Assembly (NCBI GenBank): GCA_964250765.1
Contig: CAXUHF010000001.1
Location: 113,531 to 177,530 of the forward strand
Source: JBBQVS01 sp964250765
GTDB lineage: Bacteria; Chloroflexota; Ktedonobacteria; Ktedonobacterales; Ktedonobacteraceae
Reading direction: 5' to 3'
Length of the DNA stretch: 64,000 bases
In this document: positions 6,820 through 16,258 of the stretch, piece by piece
Layout of the letters: the number at the start of each line of letters is the position of its first letter
Position numbering within the stretch: the stretch's first letter is position 1
Program-made: the position numbers and the translations under genes
Notes under the pieces: model-generated
What the model saw: only the letters and a program-made list of their open reading frames with translations
Told to the model about the DNA's origin: nothing
Database searches by the model: none

Positions 6820-8314
6820 ACCTATGTCAAAAACACGTCCTAGCTGGCTAAGTCGCTTGAGCCAAGACGTTCATCACTATATAGGAGTCGATGGTGGCTC
6901 AGGAGCACATCTACTTGCAGACCTTGCGGGACGAGACCCATATTTACAACAGGTCTCTTCTCCTCGTCATGCCGACTTGCTTCTCGTGATTGAGCCAATC
7001 AGTCAGAAGCTTGCACCAGCAGTGGTGATGATGGCAGAAGCACTTGCTTATCCTGCCCGTATTTTTCTTATTGGTGAGCCACGAACTGAACGTACTCTGT
7101 TGCCAGAAGCTCGTTTTGCACAGTTAGACAACCTTTTCCCCAATGCACAACGCATTGATTTCTCCTCTATTGAGCGAATTGTGGACGCGGTATTGAATGC
7201 GGAGCCGCCGTCAGAAATAAAGATTGCCGATACGTTTGAGCCAGAGGAGACAACCATTCAGCTTCCCACAAAGCAGGATCAGGAGATGGCAACAGAACTT
7301 GCTGTTCTCAGTTTCGGACCTCTGCAAGCGTTTACGGCTGGACCATTACGCCTTTTCCTTATCTGTGACGGCGAGCAAGTATTTTCTGTGCAGATGGAAA
7401 CGGAATATGCTACTCGTGGCATCAACTCTGCTATCACACAAGGCGACTGGCAACAAGGACTTCTCCTCGCTCGTCAGTTTGATCCACTCGCCCCTATTGC
7501 AAGCCAGCTTGTCTATGTTGAAGCACTCGAACAACTGCAAGGATGGCAGCGACCAGCACATATCCATGCATCTCGTGCGCTTGCGCTAGTGCTTGAACGC
7601 GTACAAAATACGCTCTGGTGGCTGGTACGGTTCGCGCGTCTTCTTGCTGATTCGGTACTCTCTGAACGCTCGTATCGACTCGCACGCCAACTAGCAGAGC
7701 TATGTTCTCAACTGTGGCTGAGTCCCCCTGAAGCATGGATTTTGCCTCAATATAGTGCGTTAGGAATGCTAGGAGGCAAAAACGTTTCAGCGCAACTACA
7801 GCAGCTAACACAAAGTGCTGACGCACTACGGCAGTATGTTGAGCAAAATCGTGGTTTTGCTCTTCGTACTCGTAGTATTGGGGTTCTGACTAGAGCACAA
7901 CTTAAGCAGGGCGGTATAGAACGTGGTCCTGTCTATGATGCGAGTGAACATGGACGTGGAGATGTACAAAGCAGATTGGTAACACGCCTACAAGGAGCTG
8001 TTACTGATCTTCGTTTTGCGAGCGAGGTAGTTGCCAATGTGCTCAAGCAACCATCTTCTTCTGTTCATGAGGCTGTTTGGGATATTCCTGTGGGTGAGAC
8101 GACTGCAAGAGTTGTAGGACCACGAGGTGATATCGACGTACACCTTGTGCATCAAGAGACACAGGAACATGACGGACCGACGCTGGTTGAGTGGCATGGT
8201 CCATCAGCTCGGCTCGTTGCCCTGCTTCCTGAACTGCTTGTGAGGCAAAAACTTGCTGATGCGGAAGTGATTTTGGCGAGTCTCGATCTTGTGATGGCGG
8301 AGGTGGACGGATGA
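6803..8314 (+). CDS. Fused, degenerate NuoB/NuoD-like subunit without Fe-S ligands
   Basis: The 503-residue protein resembles NuoB (about residues 25-110: SSPRHADLLLVIEP, SQKLAPAVV). It is followed by a NuoD/hydrogenase-large-subunit-like part (about 165-500: FGPLQAFTAGPLRLFL, RALALVLERVQNTLWW, GVLTRAQL). The NuoB CxxCE motif that binds cluster N2 is replaced by GSGAH, and no compensating cysteines are seen. The NuoD C-terminal quinone or metal motifs are also absent. It cannot hold N2, so a classical NADH-to-quinone route through it is unlikely. Start is TTG at 6803 with AGGAGG six bases upstream; ATG at 6824 is the alternative. It resembles the energy-converting hydrogenase-related complexes in having lost its metal sites. 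Confidence 0.7.
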   Translation: MIGNDKPMSKTRPSWLSRLSQDVHHYIGVDGGSGAHLLADLAGRDPYLQQVSSPRHADLLLVIEPISQKLAPAVVMMAEALAYPARIFLIGEPRTERTLLPEARFAQLDNLFPNAQRIDFSSIERIVDAVLNAEPPSEIKIADTFEPEETTIQLPTKQDQEMATELAVLSFGPLQAFTAGPLRLFLICDGEQVFSVQMETEYATRGINSAITQGDWQQGLLLARQFDPLAPIASQLVYVEALEQLQGWQRPAHIHASRALALVLERVQNTLWWLVRFARLLADSVLSERSYRLARQLAELCSQLWLSPPEAWILPQYSALGMLGGKNVSAQLQQLTQSADALRQYVEQNRGFALRTRSIGVLTRAQLKQGGIERGPVYDASEHGRGDVQSRLVTRLQGAVTDLRFASEVVANVLKQPSSSVHEAVWDIPVGETTARVVGPRGDIDVHLVHQETQEHDGPTLVEWHGPSARLVALLPELLVRQKLADAEVILASLDLVMAEVDG

Positions 8315-8374
8315 ACACTTGTTACCATTCCTCCAACGACGCTTGCGCGTCTAGCATCGCTCAGGAGGAATGAA

Positions 8375-9304
8375 ATGAATGTGCTTCTTACGGCTTTGGT
8401 CGTCTTGCTGGTATTACTCATCGGAACGTATTGCGTTGCTGTCATAGAGTATGTGCTCCGCTTGGGCCTTCGTCAGTTCGGAGTCGCCTTGACCTTGCCG
8501 CTTGCGAATACGTTAATGTTGCTCCGCCAAGAGGACTTGGTGCCACGCGGAGCCGACTTTTTCCTCTTTCGCTCGGCTCCATTTATCGCACTTGTTGTGG
8601 TCGCACTCGTCGCGCTTGTTCTTCCACTTGGACCACATCTGGTTGGATTTGATCCGTCAATTGGCCTCTTTTACTTTATCGTCCTCTTGAGTCCTTTTGT
8701 GGTCGCTATCATGAACGCTGGCTGGAGTCAGAATTCAAAAGAGGGCTTGTTTGCGACCTTCCGTGCAGCAGCATACTTGATTAGTTATGAAGTACCAATC
8801 GGCTTTGCTGCTATCGGTCCCGTCATGGCAGCTCAATCGCTTTCGACACAGCGCATCATAGAGGCACAAGCAGGACTCTGGTTTGTCGTCTGGCAACCGT
8901 TAGGACTCCTGATCTACCTGTTTGCTGCTCTGTTCGTGTCTTTTCGTCATCCTTTCGACACTGCACTTGCGGGAAGTGAACTTGAGGGCGGAGCGTTCGC
9001 GGAATATTCTGGGGCGCGATTGCTCCTCTTTAAGATCGCACTCGACGCGCTCTTCTTGCTCGTCATGGCGATGGGGGTTGTGCTTTTCTTTGGTGGTTGG
9101 CAAGGACCTCTCCTTCCAGGACCTATGTGGTTTGTACTCAAGACCTTCGCACTATCTGTACTGGTCCTCTGGCTGGCACGCTTTCTTCCGCGATTGAGAC
9201 ACGATCAGATACTCACGCTCTCCTGGAAAATCCTGTTGCCCGCCAGCCTGTTCAATATTACACTTGTTGGTATTCTCACGCTGATTGTTCCGGTTGGGAG
9301 GTAA
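8375..9304 (+). CDS. nuoH: NADH-quinone oxidoreductase subunit H-like protein
   Basis: The 309-residue polytopic protein keeps NuoH/HycD-family landmarks: RAAAYLISYEVPIGFA in the helix-5 region, and the loop HPFDTALAGSELEGGA then AEYSG. These acidic residues line the quinone-to-membrane coupling path in complex I. The usual ETNR stretch before PFD is replaced by SFRH. An AGGAGG site lies six bases before the ATG. A 60-base spacer separates it from the NuoB/D-like gene. Confidence 0.85.
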   Translation: MNVLLTALVVLLVLLIGTYCVAVIEYVLRLGLRQFGVALTLPLANTLMLLRQEDLVPRGADFFLFRSAPFIALVVVALVALVLPLGPHLVGFDPSIGLFYFIVLLSPFVVAIMNAGWSQNSKEGLFATFRAAAYLISYEVPIGFAAIGPVMAAQSLSTQRIIEAQAGLWFVVWQPLGLLIYLFAALFVSFRHPFDTALAGSELEGGAFAEYSGARLLLFKIALDALFLLVMAMGVVLFFGGWQGPLLPGPMWFVLKTFALSVLVLWLARFLPRLRHDQILTLSWKILLPASLFNITLVGILTLIVPVGR

Positions 9305-9307
9305 CGA

Positions 9308-10483
9308 ATGAGTAGTGGAATGATCGAATGGCTTATTTTTCTGCCTCTTGCTCTCGTTGCTATTGTAATGGCGGCGGGCATGATTATTACCATGAGTATG
9401 TATCGGGCAGGGCTGGCACTCATGGCAAGTTTTGTTGCACTCGCTGGCATTTTTATTCTGTTGGATGCTGACTTATTAGCCGCTATTCAGATCATGATGA
9501 ACGTCGGTGGCATGTTGGCGATGGTGCTGTTCATGGTTATGATGATGATGGACCCAGGCGGTGAGATGATGTGGGGCATGAAACGTGATATGCACATGCG
9601 TGGACCTGGTGCCTTCTCGATGCACATGCCGTCTGGTCCGCCTCCGCCAGAGGACGAGTCGCAGGAACGTCAGCAACAGGGCGACAAGCCACAAACATAT
9701 ACTTGTTCGATGCATCCTGAAATCCAACAGGACTCTCCAGGCACCTGTCCTAAATGTGGTATGACGCTCATTGCTCAAAAGAGTTCGGAGCAATCTCATC
9801 AACACATGGACATGAAGAGTCATGATATGAACTCGATGGAGATGAGCGGTCACAATATGTCCAGCATGCAGACATCCGAGAATAGTACAGACGACCAGAG
9901 CATGAACATGAGCAATTCTGCTCTGTCCGGGATGGATATGGGCGATATGAAGAAGAATGGTCATGGCATGGGGAGCATGGATATGGGTGGTCACGATATG
10001 GGCGGAATGGACATGAGCGGCATGACGCCACGTCAAAACTATGACATGATGGTAGACATGGCAATGTCCACGGCACAACTGCCCTGGGCCATTGTCATTG
10101 GCATCGTCTCCGCGATTTTACTCATTGCCCTGCTAATTCTGACGCCGTGGCCTCTTGCAGGAGCCGTACAGATACAGGACGCCTCGCGTGTCGTTGGTGA
10201 ACTCCTGCTTTCACGCTATATGATTGCGTTTGAAGGTGCGGCCTTACTTATCCTAGCTGGTATTGCTGGTGCCGTCCTCCTTGCCAAACGCGAACAGGCT
10301 CCTATAAAGCAGCCGCAAACACAGCAACCTGAAAAGGATGATGATGACAAACGCATGTATACCTGCCCTATGCATCCAGAGGTACAACAACAGGGACCTG
10401 GAAAATGTCCAAAGTGTGGCATGACGCTTGTGCCTGCATCGGAAACCGTTGCAACAGGAAGTCAGAGAGGAGGTCAGTTATGA
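9308..10483 (+). CDS. nuoJ: NuoJ-like subunit with Met/His-rich loop and two heavy-metal-binding domains
   Basis: The 391-residue protein is about twice the length of normal NuoJ. Residues 1-82 give three NuoJ helices (IQIMMNVGGMLAMVLF). Residues 131-155 are a heavy-metal-binding domain (YTCSMHPE ... CPKCGM). Residues 163-240 are a Met/His/Gly-rich stretch with many MDMG and HDMG units. Residues 258-328 return to NuoJ helices 4-5 (LSRYMIAFEGAALLILAG). Residues 351-375 are a second heavy-metal-binding domain (YTCPMHPE ... CPKCGM). These modules are typical of copper transport and resistance proteins, so copper binding at the subunit's loops is likely. The gene overlaps nuoK by four bases. Confidence 0.85.
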   Translation: MSSGMIEWLIFLPLALVAIVMAAGMIITMSMYRAGLALMASFVALAGIFILLDADLLAAIQIMMNVGGMLAMVLFMVMMMMDPGGEMMWGMKRDMHMRGPGAFSMHMPSGPPPPEDESQERQQQGDKPQTYTCSMHPEIQQDSPGTCPKCGMTLIAQKSSEQSHQHMDMKSHDMNSMEMSGHNMSSMQTSENSTDDQSMNMSNSALSGMDMGDMKKNGHGMGSMDMGGHDMGGMDMSGMTPRQNYDMMVDMAMSTAQLPWAIVIGIVSAILLIALLILTPWPLAGAVQIQDASRVVGELLLSRYMIAFEGAALLILAGIAGAVLLAKREQAPIKQPQTQQPEKDDDDKRMYTCPMHPEVQQQGPGKCPKCGMTLVPASETVATGSQRGGQL

Positions 10484-10812
10484 GTTGGCTTACCAGTAGC
10501 GGAGGTCCGGGATTGCTTCCCTACCTGATTCTTGGTGCGATTCTCTTTGGAATTGGAGTAGCGGGCGTCCTTTCACAACGCAACGCACTGATGGTGCTGA
10601 TGAGTGTCGAGATCATTCTGAATGCTGCTATCGTGACGCTGGTGGCCTTCTGGCGTTTTGTACGTCCCAACCAGTTTGACGCACAGGTGTTTGTCATCAT
10701 CATTGTCACGATTGCTGCCGTGGAGATGGCGGCAGGACTTGGCCTGGTGTTGATGGTCTTTCGGCAGCGTGGCAATGCCAATGTGGACGAAGTGAAGGAG
10801 TTGAAACAGTGA
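10480..10812 (+). CDS. nuoK: NADH-quinone oxidoreductase subunit K-like protein
   Basis: The 110-residue, three-helix protein has the NuoK/MrpC pattern: GVLSQRNALMVLMSVEIILNA, where the conserved Glu of helix 2 is present, then VTIAAVEMAAGLGLVL with the second Glu. These Glu residues carry protons in complex I. The start ATG overlaps the nuoJ stop (ATGA) and follows an AGAGAGG site. Confidence 0.88.
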   Translation: MSWLTSSGGPGLLPYLILGAILFGIGVAGVLSQRNALMVLMSVEIILNAAIVTLVAFWRFVRPNQFDAQVFVIIIVTIAAVEMAAGLGLVLMVFRQRGNANVDEVKELKQ

Positions 10813-12803
10813 TTGGCATGCAACTCTTCTGGCTCGCTCCGCTCTTCCCTCTGACCGTTTTTGTGGTGTTGGCTCTTGGCCTTTCACGTTCTGGACGGCT
10901 TGCCTCAGCCCTTGCGGTCATCGCAATGGTCGGGTCTGTAGTTGTCTCTCTGCTCGGATTGGTTGCCACCGCTCAAGGGATGAAAGCTATGGTCTCGCTC
11001 CCGTGGCTCACTGTGGGTGGCCGTGCGTTGACACTTGCGCTCTGGCTCGATCCTCTCAGCGCGCTGGTCGCTACGCTTGTCTCTGTTGTCGGACTCATTG
11101 TCTTTGTCTATGCAGTCAGCTACATGGCTGAGGATCCACGGCGTGGACGTTTCTTTGCTGAGTTCAGTCTTTTCGCGGGTTCTATGCTAACACTCGTCCT
11201 GGCTGCCGATCTTATCACGCTCTTTATCGCCTGGGAATTGGTGGGCATATGCTCCTATCTGCTCATCGGCTTCTGGTTTGAACGCGATGCACCGCCTGGA
11301 GCTGCAACCAAAGCCTTTTTTACCACGCGGCTTGCCGATCTCCTGCTGCTAGCAGGTGTGTTGCTTCTGATTGGAACTGTTGGCAGTGGGCGGATTGATA
11401 TCATTCTTGTAGCCGCAACGAATGGAAAAATTGGGGCGGGATTGTTACTGTTCATTGCCTTGCTCCTCTTCGCGGGAGCGGCTGGCAAATCGGCTCAGGT
11501 TCCGTTTCAAGGATGGTTGCCCGACGCGATGGCTGGTCCAACACCCGTTTCTGCTCTTTTACATTCTGCTACCATGGTTGCGGCTGGCGTCTTTCTCGTC
11601 GCACGACTCTACCCCCTCTTTCTTGTTGCCGCTCCATCCCTTCATGTGATTGCGTGGGTCGGTGTCCTTACGTCTTTGCTTGGAGGAGGAGGAGCACTCG
11701 TAGAAATTGACCTCAAACGTACCCTCGCCTACTCGACGATGAGCCAGATCGGGTTGATGTTTGTCGGACTGGGCAGTGGAAGCCTTCTTGCTGGTGTCCT
11801 ATTACTCGTTGCTCAAGCATTATACAAAGCAACGCTCTTTTTAGCGGCGGGTGCCGTAGACCGCGCAGTTGAAGAGCATACTACCTTCGATTCTATGGGC
11901 GGCTTGTTACGACGAATGCCACTCACGGCTCTCGCATTCGCGTTGAGCGCAGCCGCTCTTGCAGGTCTGCCTGTTACCCTTGCTTTACCACCAAAGGACC
12001 CCGTGCTCGTAGCAGCTTGGCTCGCGAACACACCTTTATTCTTTGCGGCACTTGTTGCAAGTTTGCTGACAGCTCTCTATAGCACACGAGCTTTTGGATT
12101 GGTCTTTCTTGGTGTCCCATCGACCACTGCACAAAAGGCTCACGAAACAACACCTGGGTTGCTCATTCCGATACTCGTTCTGGCTGTCCTTATCCCTTTC
12201 GGTCTCCTTCTCAATGCGACACTGCTTGGACAACCTCTCAGTCATTTACTCGGAGGAAGGATATCGGACGCTCCAACTGCAACGATCCTCACGCTCGCTA
12301 TTGCTGTCATTGGTGTTATAAGTGGCCTATGGGCGCGTTTTGTCTGGCCTCGTGCTCTTGTTTGGCCGCCACTTCAAACGCTCAGACCTGCTTTTGCAGG
12401 AGAGTTTGGTTTCAAAGCACTCTACCGTCTCGTCGCACAAGGAGGAATAGCGATAAGCAACGTGTTGAACAGCATTGATTCTGCTGTCTTTGACACACTC
12501 AATCATGGAGCGGTGAATGCGCTCCTCACATTCATCCGCATGTGTAAAGGTATAGACCGCAGCATATTTGATGCGTTTGCGAGTGTGCTCGCAAGAGGAA
12601 CAATGGCACTTGTGAGAGCAAGTGGCCGTGTTGACGTGCGTGGCTTCGATGAGGCGGTGAAAGACCTGGGACGGGATATTCTTGCGTTTGGTCAACGCGT
12701 GCGCGTTTTACAAACAGGACGCATTGAAAACTACCTTTTGCTGGTTTTTATATGGGGAATAGGTGTTGTTGCCCTTGCCGTTCTTGCAACACTTGTACGA
12801 TAA
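10809..12803 (+). CDS. nuoL: NADH-quinone oxidoreductase subunit L-like antiporter subunit
   Basis: The 664-residue protein has the NuoL/MrpA antiporter core. Landmarks are FIAWELVGICSYLLIGFWF (the conserved helix-5 Glu), KSAQVPFQGWLPDAMAGPTPVSALLHSATMVAAG in the helix-7 region (only key residues cited: KSAQ, WLPDAM, ALLHSATMV), and LVAQALYKATLFLAAG. A long C-terminal lateral-helix-like part follows. The GTG start at 10809 overlaps the nuoK stop and has AAGGAG nine bases upstream; ATG at 10818 is an alternative. Proton-channel residues appear intact, so pumping or ion translocation is plausible. Confidence 0.9.
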   Translation: MIGMQLFWLAPLFPLTVFVVLALGLSRSGRLASALAVIAMVGSVVVSLLGLVATAQGMKAMVSLPWLTVGGRALTLALWLDPLSALVATLVSVVGLIVFVYAVSYMAEDPRRGRFFAEFSLFAGSMLTLVLAADLITLFIAWELVGICSYLLIGFWFERDAPPGAATKAFFTTRLADLLLLAGVLLLIGTVGSGRIDIILVAATNGKIGAGLLLFIALLLFAGAAGKSAQVPFQGWLPDAMAGPTPVSALLHSATMVAAGVFLVARLYPLFLVAAPSLHVIAWVGVLTSLLGGGGALVEIDLKRTLAYSTMSQIGLMFVGLGSGSLLAGVLLLVAQALYKATLFLAAGAVDRAVEEHTTFDSMGGLLRRMPLTALAFALSAAALAGLPVTLALPPKDPVLVAAWLANTPLFFAALVASLLTALYSTRAFGLVFLGVPSTTAQKAHETTPGLLIPILVLAVLIPFGLLLNATLLGQPLSHLLGGRISDAPTATILTLAIAVIGVISGLWARFVWPRALVWPPLQTLRPAFAGEFGFKALYRLVAQGGIAISNVLNSIDSAVFDTLNHGAVNALLTFIRMCKGIDRSIFDAFASVLARGTMALVRASGRVDVRGFDEAVKDLGRDILAFGQRVRVLQTGRIENYLLLVFIWGIGVVALAVLATLVR

Positions 12804-12818
12804 GGATAGAAAAATATT

Positions 12819-14321
12819 ATGTTAACACTTCTGATATTTTTGCCACTACTGGGGGCAGTATTGCTCTACTTTTTCCCACGCATACAGGTTCAGCGTTGGA
12901 TTGCGGTTGGTACCTCTGGGCTTGTTCTCATCGTGGGCCTTGTTCTGGCTGCACTGTTCAATTGGCAACGAGGGACGCTGCAATTCGAGGAACGCGCCTC
13001 ATGGATTCCCACGCTCGGTTCCAGCTATCATCTGGGCGTCGATGGCCTTTCCTTACCTTTAATTCTCTTAAGTGCGTTGCTGACCTTTTTAGTCGTGCTC
13101 TATGCATGGAAGCAGGACAAGTCGCCACGGGAATACTTCGCACTGTACCTTGTGATGGAAACAGGGCTCATCGGTTTTTTTAGTACGATGGACCTGTTAC
13201 TCTTTTACGTGTTCTTCGAGATCGCGTTAGTGCCAATGTATTTTATTATCGGTATCTGGGGACATGAAGGACAACGGTTGCAGGCCGCTCTCAAGTTTTT
13301 TCTCTACACACGAGTAGGGAGCCTTGCCGTCCTCCTGTCCATTCTCGGTCTCTACTTAGGGACAAATCCGCATACCTTCGATTTACCAGCGATCATTGCT
13401 GCACGACCATTTATCGGCACGAGTGTCAGTGCATTCCTTATTCTCCTGGGTTTCCTGATTGGCTTTGGGATTAAGTTGCCTATTGTCCCTCTTCATTCGT
13501 GGCTGCCTGATGCTCATACCGAGGCACCAACGGAAGGAAGTGTTATTCTTGCAGGACTGCTCCTCAAACTGGGTGGCTATGGATTGCTACGCCTTGCCCT
13601 ACCAACAGTACCAGGGGCGTTGAGTGCATGGGCAGTACCCATTGCAGCTATCGCCGTTGTTTCGGCGGTCTATGGCGCGGCAGTTGCGATGGCTCAGACC
13701 GACCTCAAACGCCTCGTTGCCTTCACGAGCATCAATCATATGGGATATGTCTTATTGGGAGTGGCCGTGGCTGGTGTCCTCTCCGCGAATCCTGCGGACC
13801 GTATGGCGGCGGCAAGCGGTGCAGCTTATCAACTGATCGCGCATGGACTCGTCACGAGTGCGCTCTTCTTCCTGGTGGGCATGTTAGCTGATCGAACGGG
13901 AACACGCGAAATCGCACGACTCTCAGGAATATGGGCGGTCTTACCTCTCTATGGCTCAATTCTTGCGTTTTCCATGTTTGCGTCCCTTGGTTTACCGGCT
14001 CTCGCTCATTTTGCTGCCGAGGTGCAGATCGTGTTGGGGACACTTGGCATCTATCGCTGGGCAGCCTTTGGGATGCTCCTGGGCATTCTCGTCACTACTG
14101 CCATGTTCCTTTGGACGTTGCAACGTGTCCTGCTAGGAAAACTTCCGCTCGAATGGGCGAAGTTGCCACAACTCAAACCGAGAGAATTGGCAACGCTTCT
14201 TCCACTCATCGTGCTGATTGTCCTGCTCGGCATTGTACCAGGTCCCCTTGTCGGTATCATCACAACTGCGTTCAGTGCTGGACCACTTGGCTTGTCAGGG
14301 CTATTGTTAGGAGGAAGGTAA
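12819..14321 (+). CDS. nuoM: NADH-quinone oxidoreductase subunit M-like antiporter subunit
   Basis: The 500-residue protein shows the NuoM signature: HLGVDGLSLPL, FFEIALVPMYFIIGIWG (helix-5 Glu), PIVPLHSWLPDAHTEAP with the channel residues, LLKLGGYGLLR and INHMGYVLLG. The conserved Lys and Glu of the antiporter channel are visible. It lies 15 bases after nuoL and 3 bases before nuoN. Confidence 0.92.
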   Translation: MLTLLIFLPLLGAVLLYFFPRIQVQRWIAVGTSGLVLIVGLVLAALFNWQRGTLQFEERASWIPTLGSSYHLGVDGLSLPLILLSALLTFLVVLYAWKQDKSPREYFALYLVMETGLIGFFSTMDLLLFYVFFEIALVPMYFIIGIWGHEGQRLQAALKFFLYTRVGSLAVLLSILGLYLGTNPHTFDLPAIIAARPFIGTSVSAFLILLGFLIGFGIKLPIVPLHSWLPDAHTEAPTEGSVILAGLLLKLGGYGLLRLALPTVPGALSAWAVPIAAIAVVSAVYGAAVAMAQTDLKRLVAFTSINHMGYVLLGVAVAGVLSANPADRMAAASGAAYQLIAHGLVTSALFFLVGMLADRTGTREIARLSGIWAVLPLYGSILAFSMFASLGLPALAHFAAEVQIVLGTLGIYRWAAFGMLLGILVTTAMFLWTLQRVLLGKLPLEWAKLPQLKPRELATLLPLIVLIVLLGIVPGPLVGIITTAFSAGPLGLSGLLLGGR

Positions 14322-14324
14322 CAT

Positions 14325-15785
14325 ATGGGCGGAATGCAAGGCGGTATGGAGTTATGGGCGATTGTACCAGAAATGACACTTGGTATTCTGGTGCTTCTTC
14401 TGCTTCCACTTGGTGCTTATCTCCCACCAACACGGAAATTTCTTGCGACGACCATTGCTCTCATCGGACTGGGAGCGGTAGCAGTCGAGAGTCTCCTGAT
14501 GCTCTCGTTTCGTACTCAACCCATCTTCATTGGGACGTATGCCGTCGATCAATTCGCGATTTACTTCAAGCTGTTTGCTGTCGTCACCACTGCCTTCGTG
14601 CTACTTGCCACCGAGAGCCATTTTCAAGGCCAACCTCACGAGGGAGAAGTACCAGCACTGCTCTTGCTGACGTGTCTGGGCATTATGGCTCTTGCGGCAA
14701 GCCAAAACTTGGCACTAATCGCGCTTTTTATTCAATTGGTGACGGTAGGTTCCTACATCTTGATAGCGATAGCGAAAGAGAGTCGTCTGGCAACGGAGGC
14801 AGCTCTCAAGATGTTTCTTTTCTCGGCTGCGGTAGGGGCTGTGATGATCTATGGCATGGTGCTGCTCTTCGGGTTGACGGGAACGCTCGACTTGCCACAA
14901 CTCGCGGCAAAGCTTCCTGCGGTGCCTGTTCTTACCACAATAGCCGCCTTTGGGCTTGTTCTAGTAGGCTATGGTTTCGAGGTCACGCTTGTGCCGTTCC
15001 ATACATGGGCACCCGATGCCTATCAAGGCGCACCGACTCCCATTGCAGGCTTTCTCTCAGTTGGTCCGAAAGCGGCGGGTTTGGCGGTGTTGTTACGCAC
15101 GCTGTATGTTGCATTTCCGCACAATCTTGGGCATTGGGCTGAACTGATTGCGGTGTTAGCGGCAGTGACAATGACGGTTGGTAACATCTTTGCCTTACGA
15201 CAAACGAGTGTAAAACGCTTACTGGCCTATTCCTCGATTGGGCAAGTTGGCTATCTCCTTGTTGGAATAGCTGCAGCCCAGCGTAGTCCATTTGCCATTT
15301 CAGGCATGCTTCTCTATCTAGCGGTCTATCTGTTTATGAATTTAGGAGCGTTCTTGGCTGTGGATGCAGTTGAGCGACAGGTAGGTTCAGATGACCTGAC
15401 GAAGTTTACAGGACTGGGACGACGACTTCCACTCTCTGCGGCTGTGTTGGCTATCTGTATGCTTGCTCTAGCTGGCTTTCCACCGTTTGGGAGTTTTGTG
15501 GGAAAGGTCTTGCTCTTTAATGCGGCTCTCGGAGGTGGCTGGGTCTGGTTAGCAGTTGTAATGCTCTTGAATATCGGGATATCCCTGTTTTACTATGTTC
15601 GTGTGCTGGTGCCACTCTATTTGCGTCCCTCACAAGAGAAACTGCTTCAACGAGAACCACAACCTTTGCGTGTTGCGCTAGTACTGCTTGGTATTGGCAC
15701 ACTAATAAGCGGAGTTCTGCCGCAGGTATGGGTTGCGTTTGCAACACATGCTTCCTCCCTGCTCCTAATAAGTCCGTATCGCTGA
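14325..15785 (+). CDS. nuoN: NADH-quinone oxidoreductase subunit N-like antiporter subunit
   Basis: The 486-residue protein has NuoN features: FHTWAPDAYQGAPTPIAGFLS, the segment VKRLLAYSSIGQVGYLLVG, and LALAGFPPFGSFVGK near helix 12. The early NuoN Glu region reads LIALFIQLVTVGSY, where the usual Glu in LxxxFExxLxPxY is not obvious, so the second channel half may be modified. It closes the operon; no nuoC, E, F, G or I gene follows. Confidence 0.88.
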   Translation: MGGMQGGMELWAIVPEMTLGILVLLLLPLGAYLPPTRKFLATTIALIGLGAVAVESLLMLSFRTQPIFIGTYAVDQFAIYFKLFAVVTTAFVLLATESHFQGQPHEGEVPALLLLTCLGIMALAASQNLALIALFIQLVTVGSYILIAIAKESRLATEAALKMFLFSAAVGAVMIYGMVLLFGLTGTLDLPQLAAKLPAVPVLTTIAAFGLVLVGYGFEVTLVPFHTWAPDAYQGAPTPIAGFLSVGPKAAGLAVLLRTLYVAFPHNLGHWAELIAVLAAVTMTVGNIFALRQTSVKRLLAYSSIGQVGYLLVGIAAAQRSPFAISGMLLYLAVYLFMNLGAFLAVDAVERQVGSDDLTKFTGLGRRLPLSAAVLAICMLALAGFPPFGSFVGKVLLFNAALGGGWVWLAVVMLLNIGISLFYYVRVLVPLYLRPSQEKLLQREPQPLRVALVLLGIGTLISGVLPQVWVAFATHASSLLLISPYR

Positions 15786-16025
15786 GAAAACTACGTATCA
15801 AATGCAATACGCTATCATCATACTTATGGTGAAGGTGTAATTCTTGTTGTTTTCCACCGGGATGGGAGGAGCGATGATGAGTCACCAACTGGTCATAAGC
15901 ATGAAGAGTGAGCAAGTTTTCGGACTGAGTGTGAGCAATTTGTCTTGTTTGACGAAAGAGCATAGGAGATTCGTGGTCAATCCTAAAAACGTTTCCTATG
16001 AACACACGGTTCACGAGCGTAATGC

Positions 16026-16235
16026 TCAACTGCTCACACTTTCTGTACTCGTTGTACAACTCCCATCACTCCAACTCCCTTTTTCACCTGTTTTTAGGAT
16101 CGCAATCTTTGAGAGACGACGTTTCGCATAGGAGTGTTCACAGCTAGGACAAGTAACCTCATCAGCTTTGTCGTAACTCACCAAACGCTCAAACACGATG
16201 AGGCACTGTGGACAATGGTAATCATAAAATGGCAT
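16026..16235 (-). CDS. FmdB-family zinc-ribbon protein
   Basis: The 69-residue protein begins MPFYDYHCPQC and has a second pair in VTCPSCE. This gives the CxxC-CxxC zinc ribbon of the FmdB/putative regulatory protein family (about 60-110 residues). Its cellular role is not established. It lies 23 bases downstream of the ArsR-type gene on the same strand. The 240-base gap on its other side, up to nuoN, shows no gene. Confidence 0.8.
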   Translation of the reverse strand: MPFYDYHCPQCLIVFERLVSYDKADEVTCPSCEHSYAKRRLSKIAILKTGEKGSWSDGSCTTSTESVSS

Positions 16236-16258
16236 CTCTATTCTCCTATTTTGCCTAC

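Noticed and set aside
9308..10483. Minus-strand frames rich in His and Cys opposite nuoJ
   Set aside because: They are antisense readings of the Met/His-rich repeats (ATG/CAT content), not genes.
15844..16131. Plus-strand frame opposite the FmdB gene
   Set aside because: It overlaps a well-supported zinc-ribbon gene on the other strand and has no motif.
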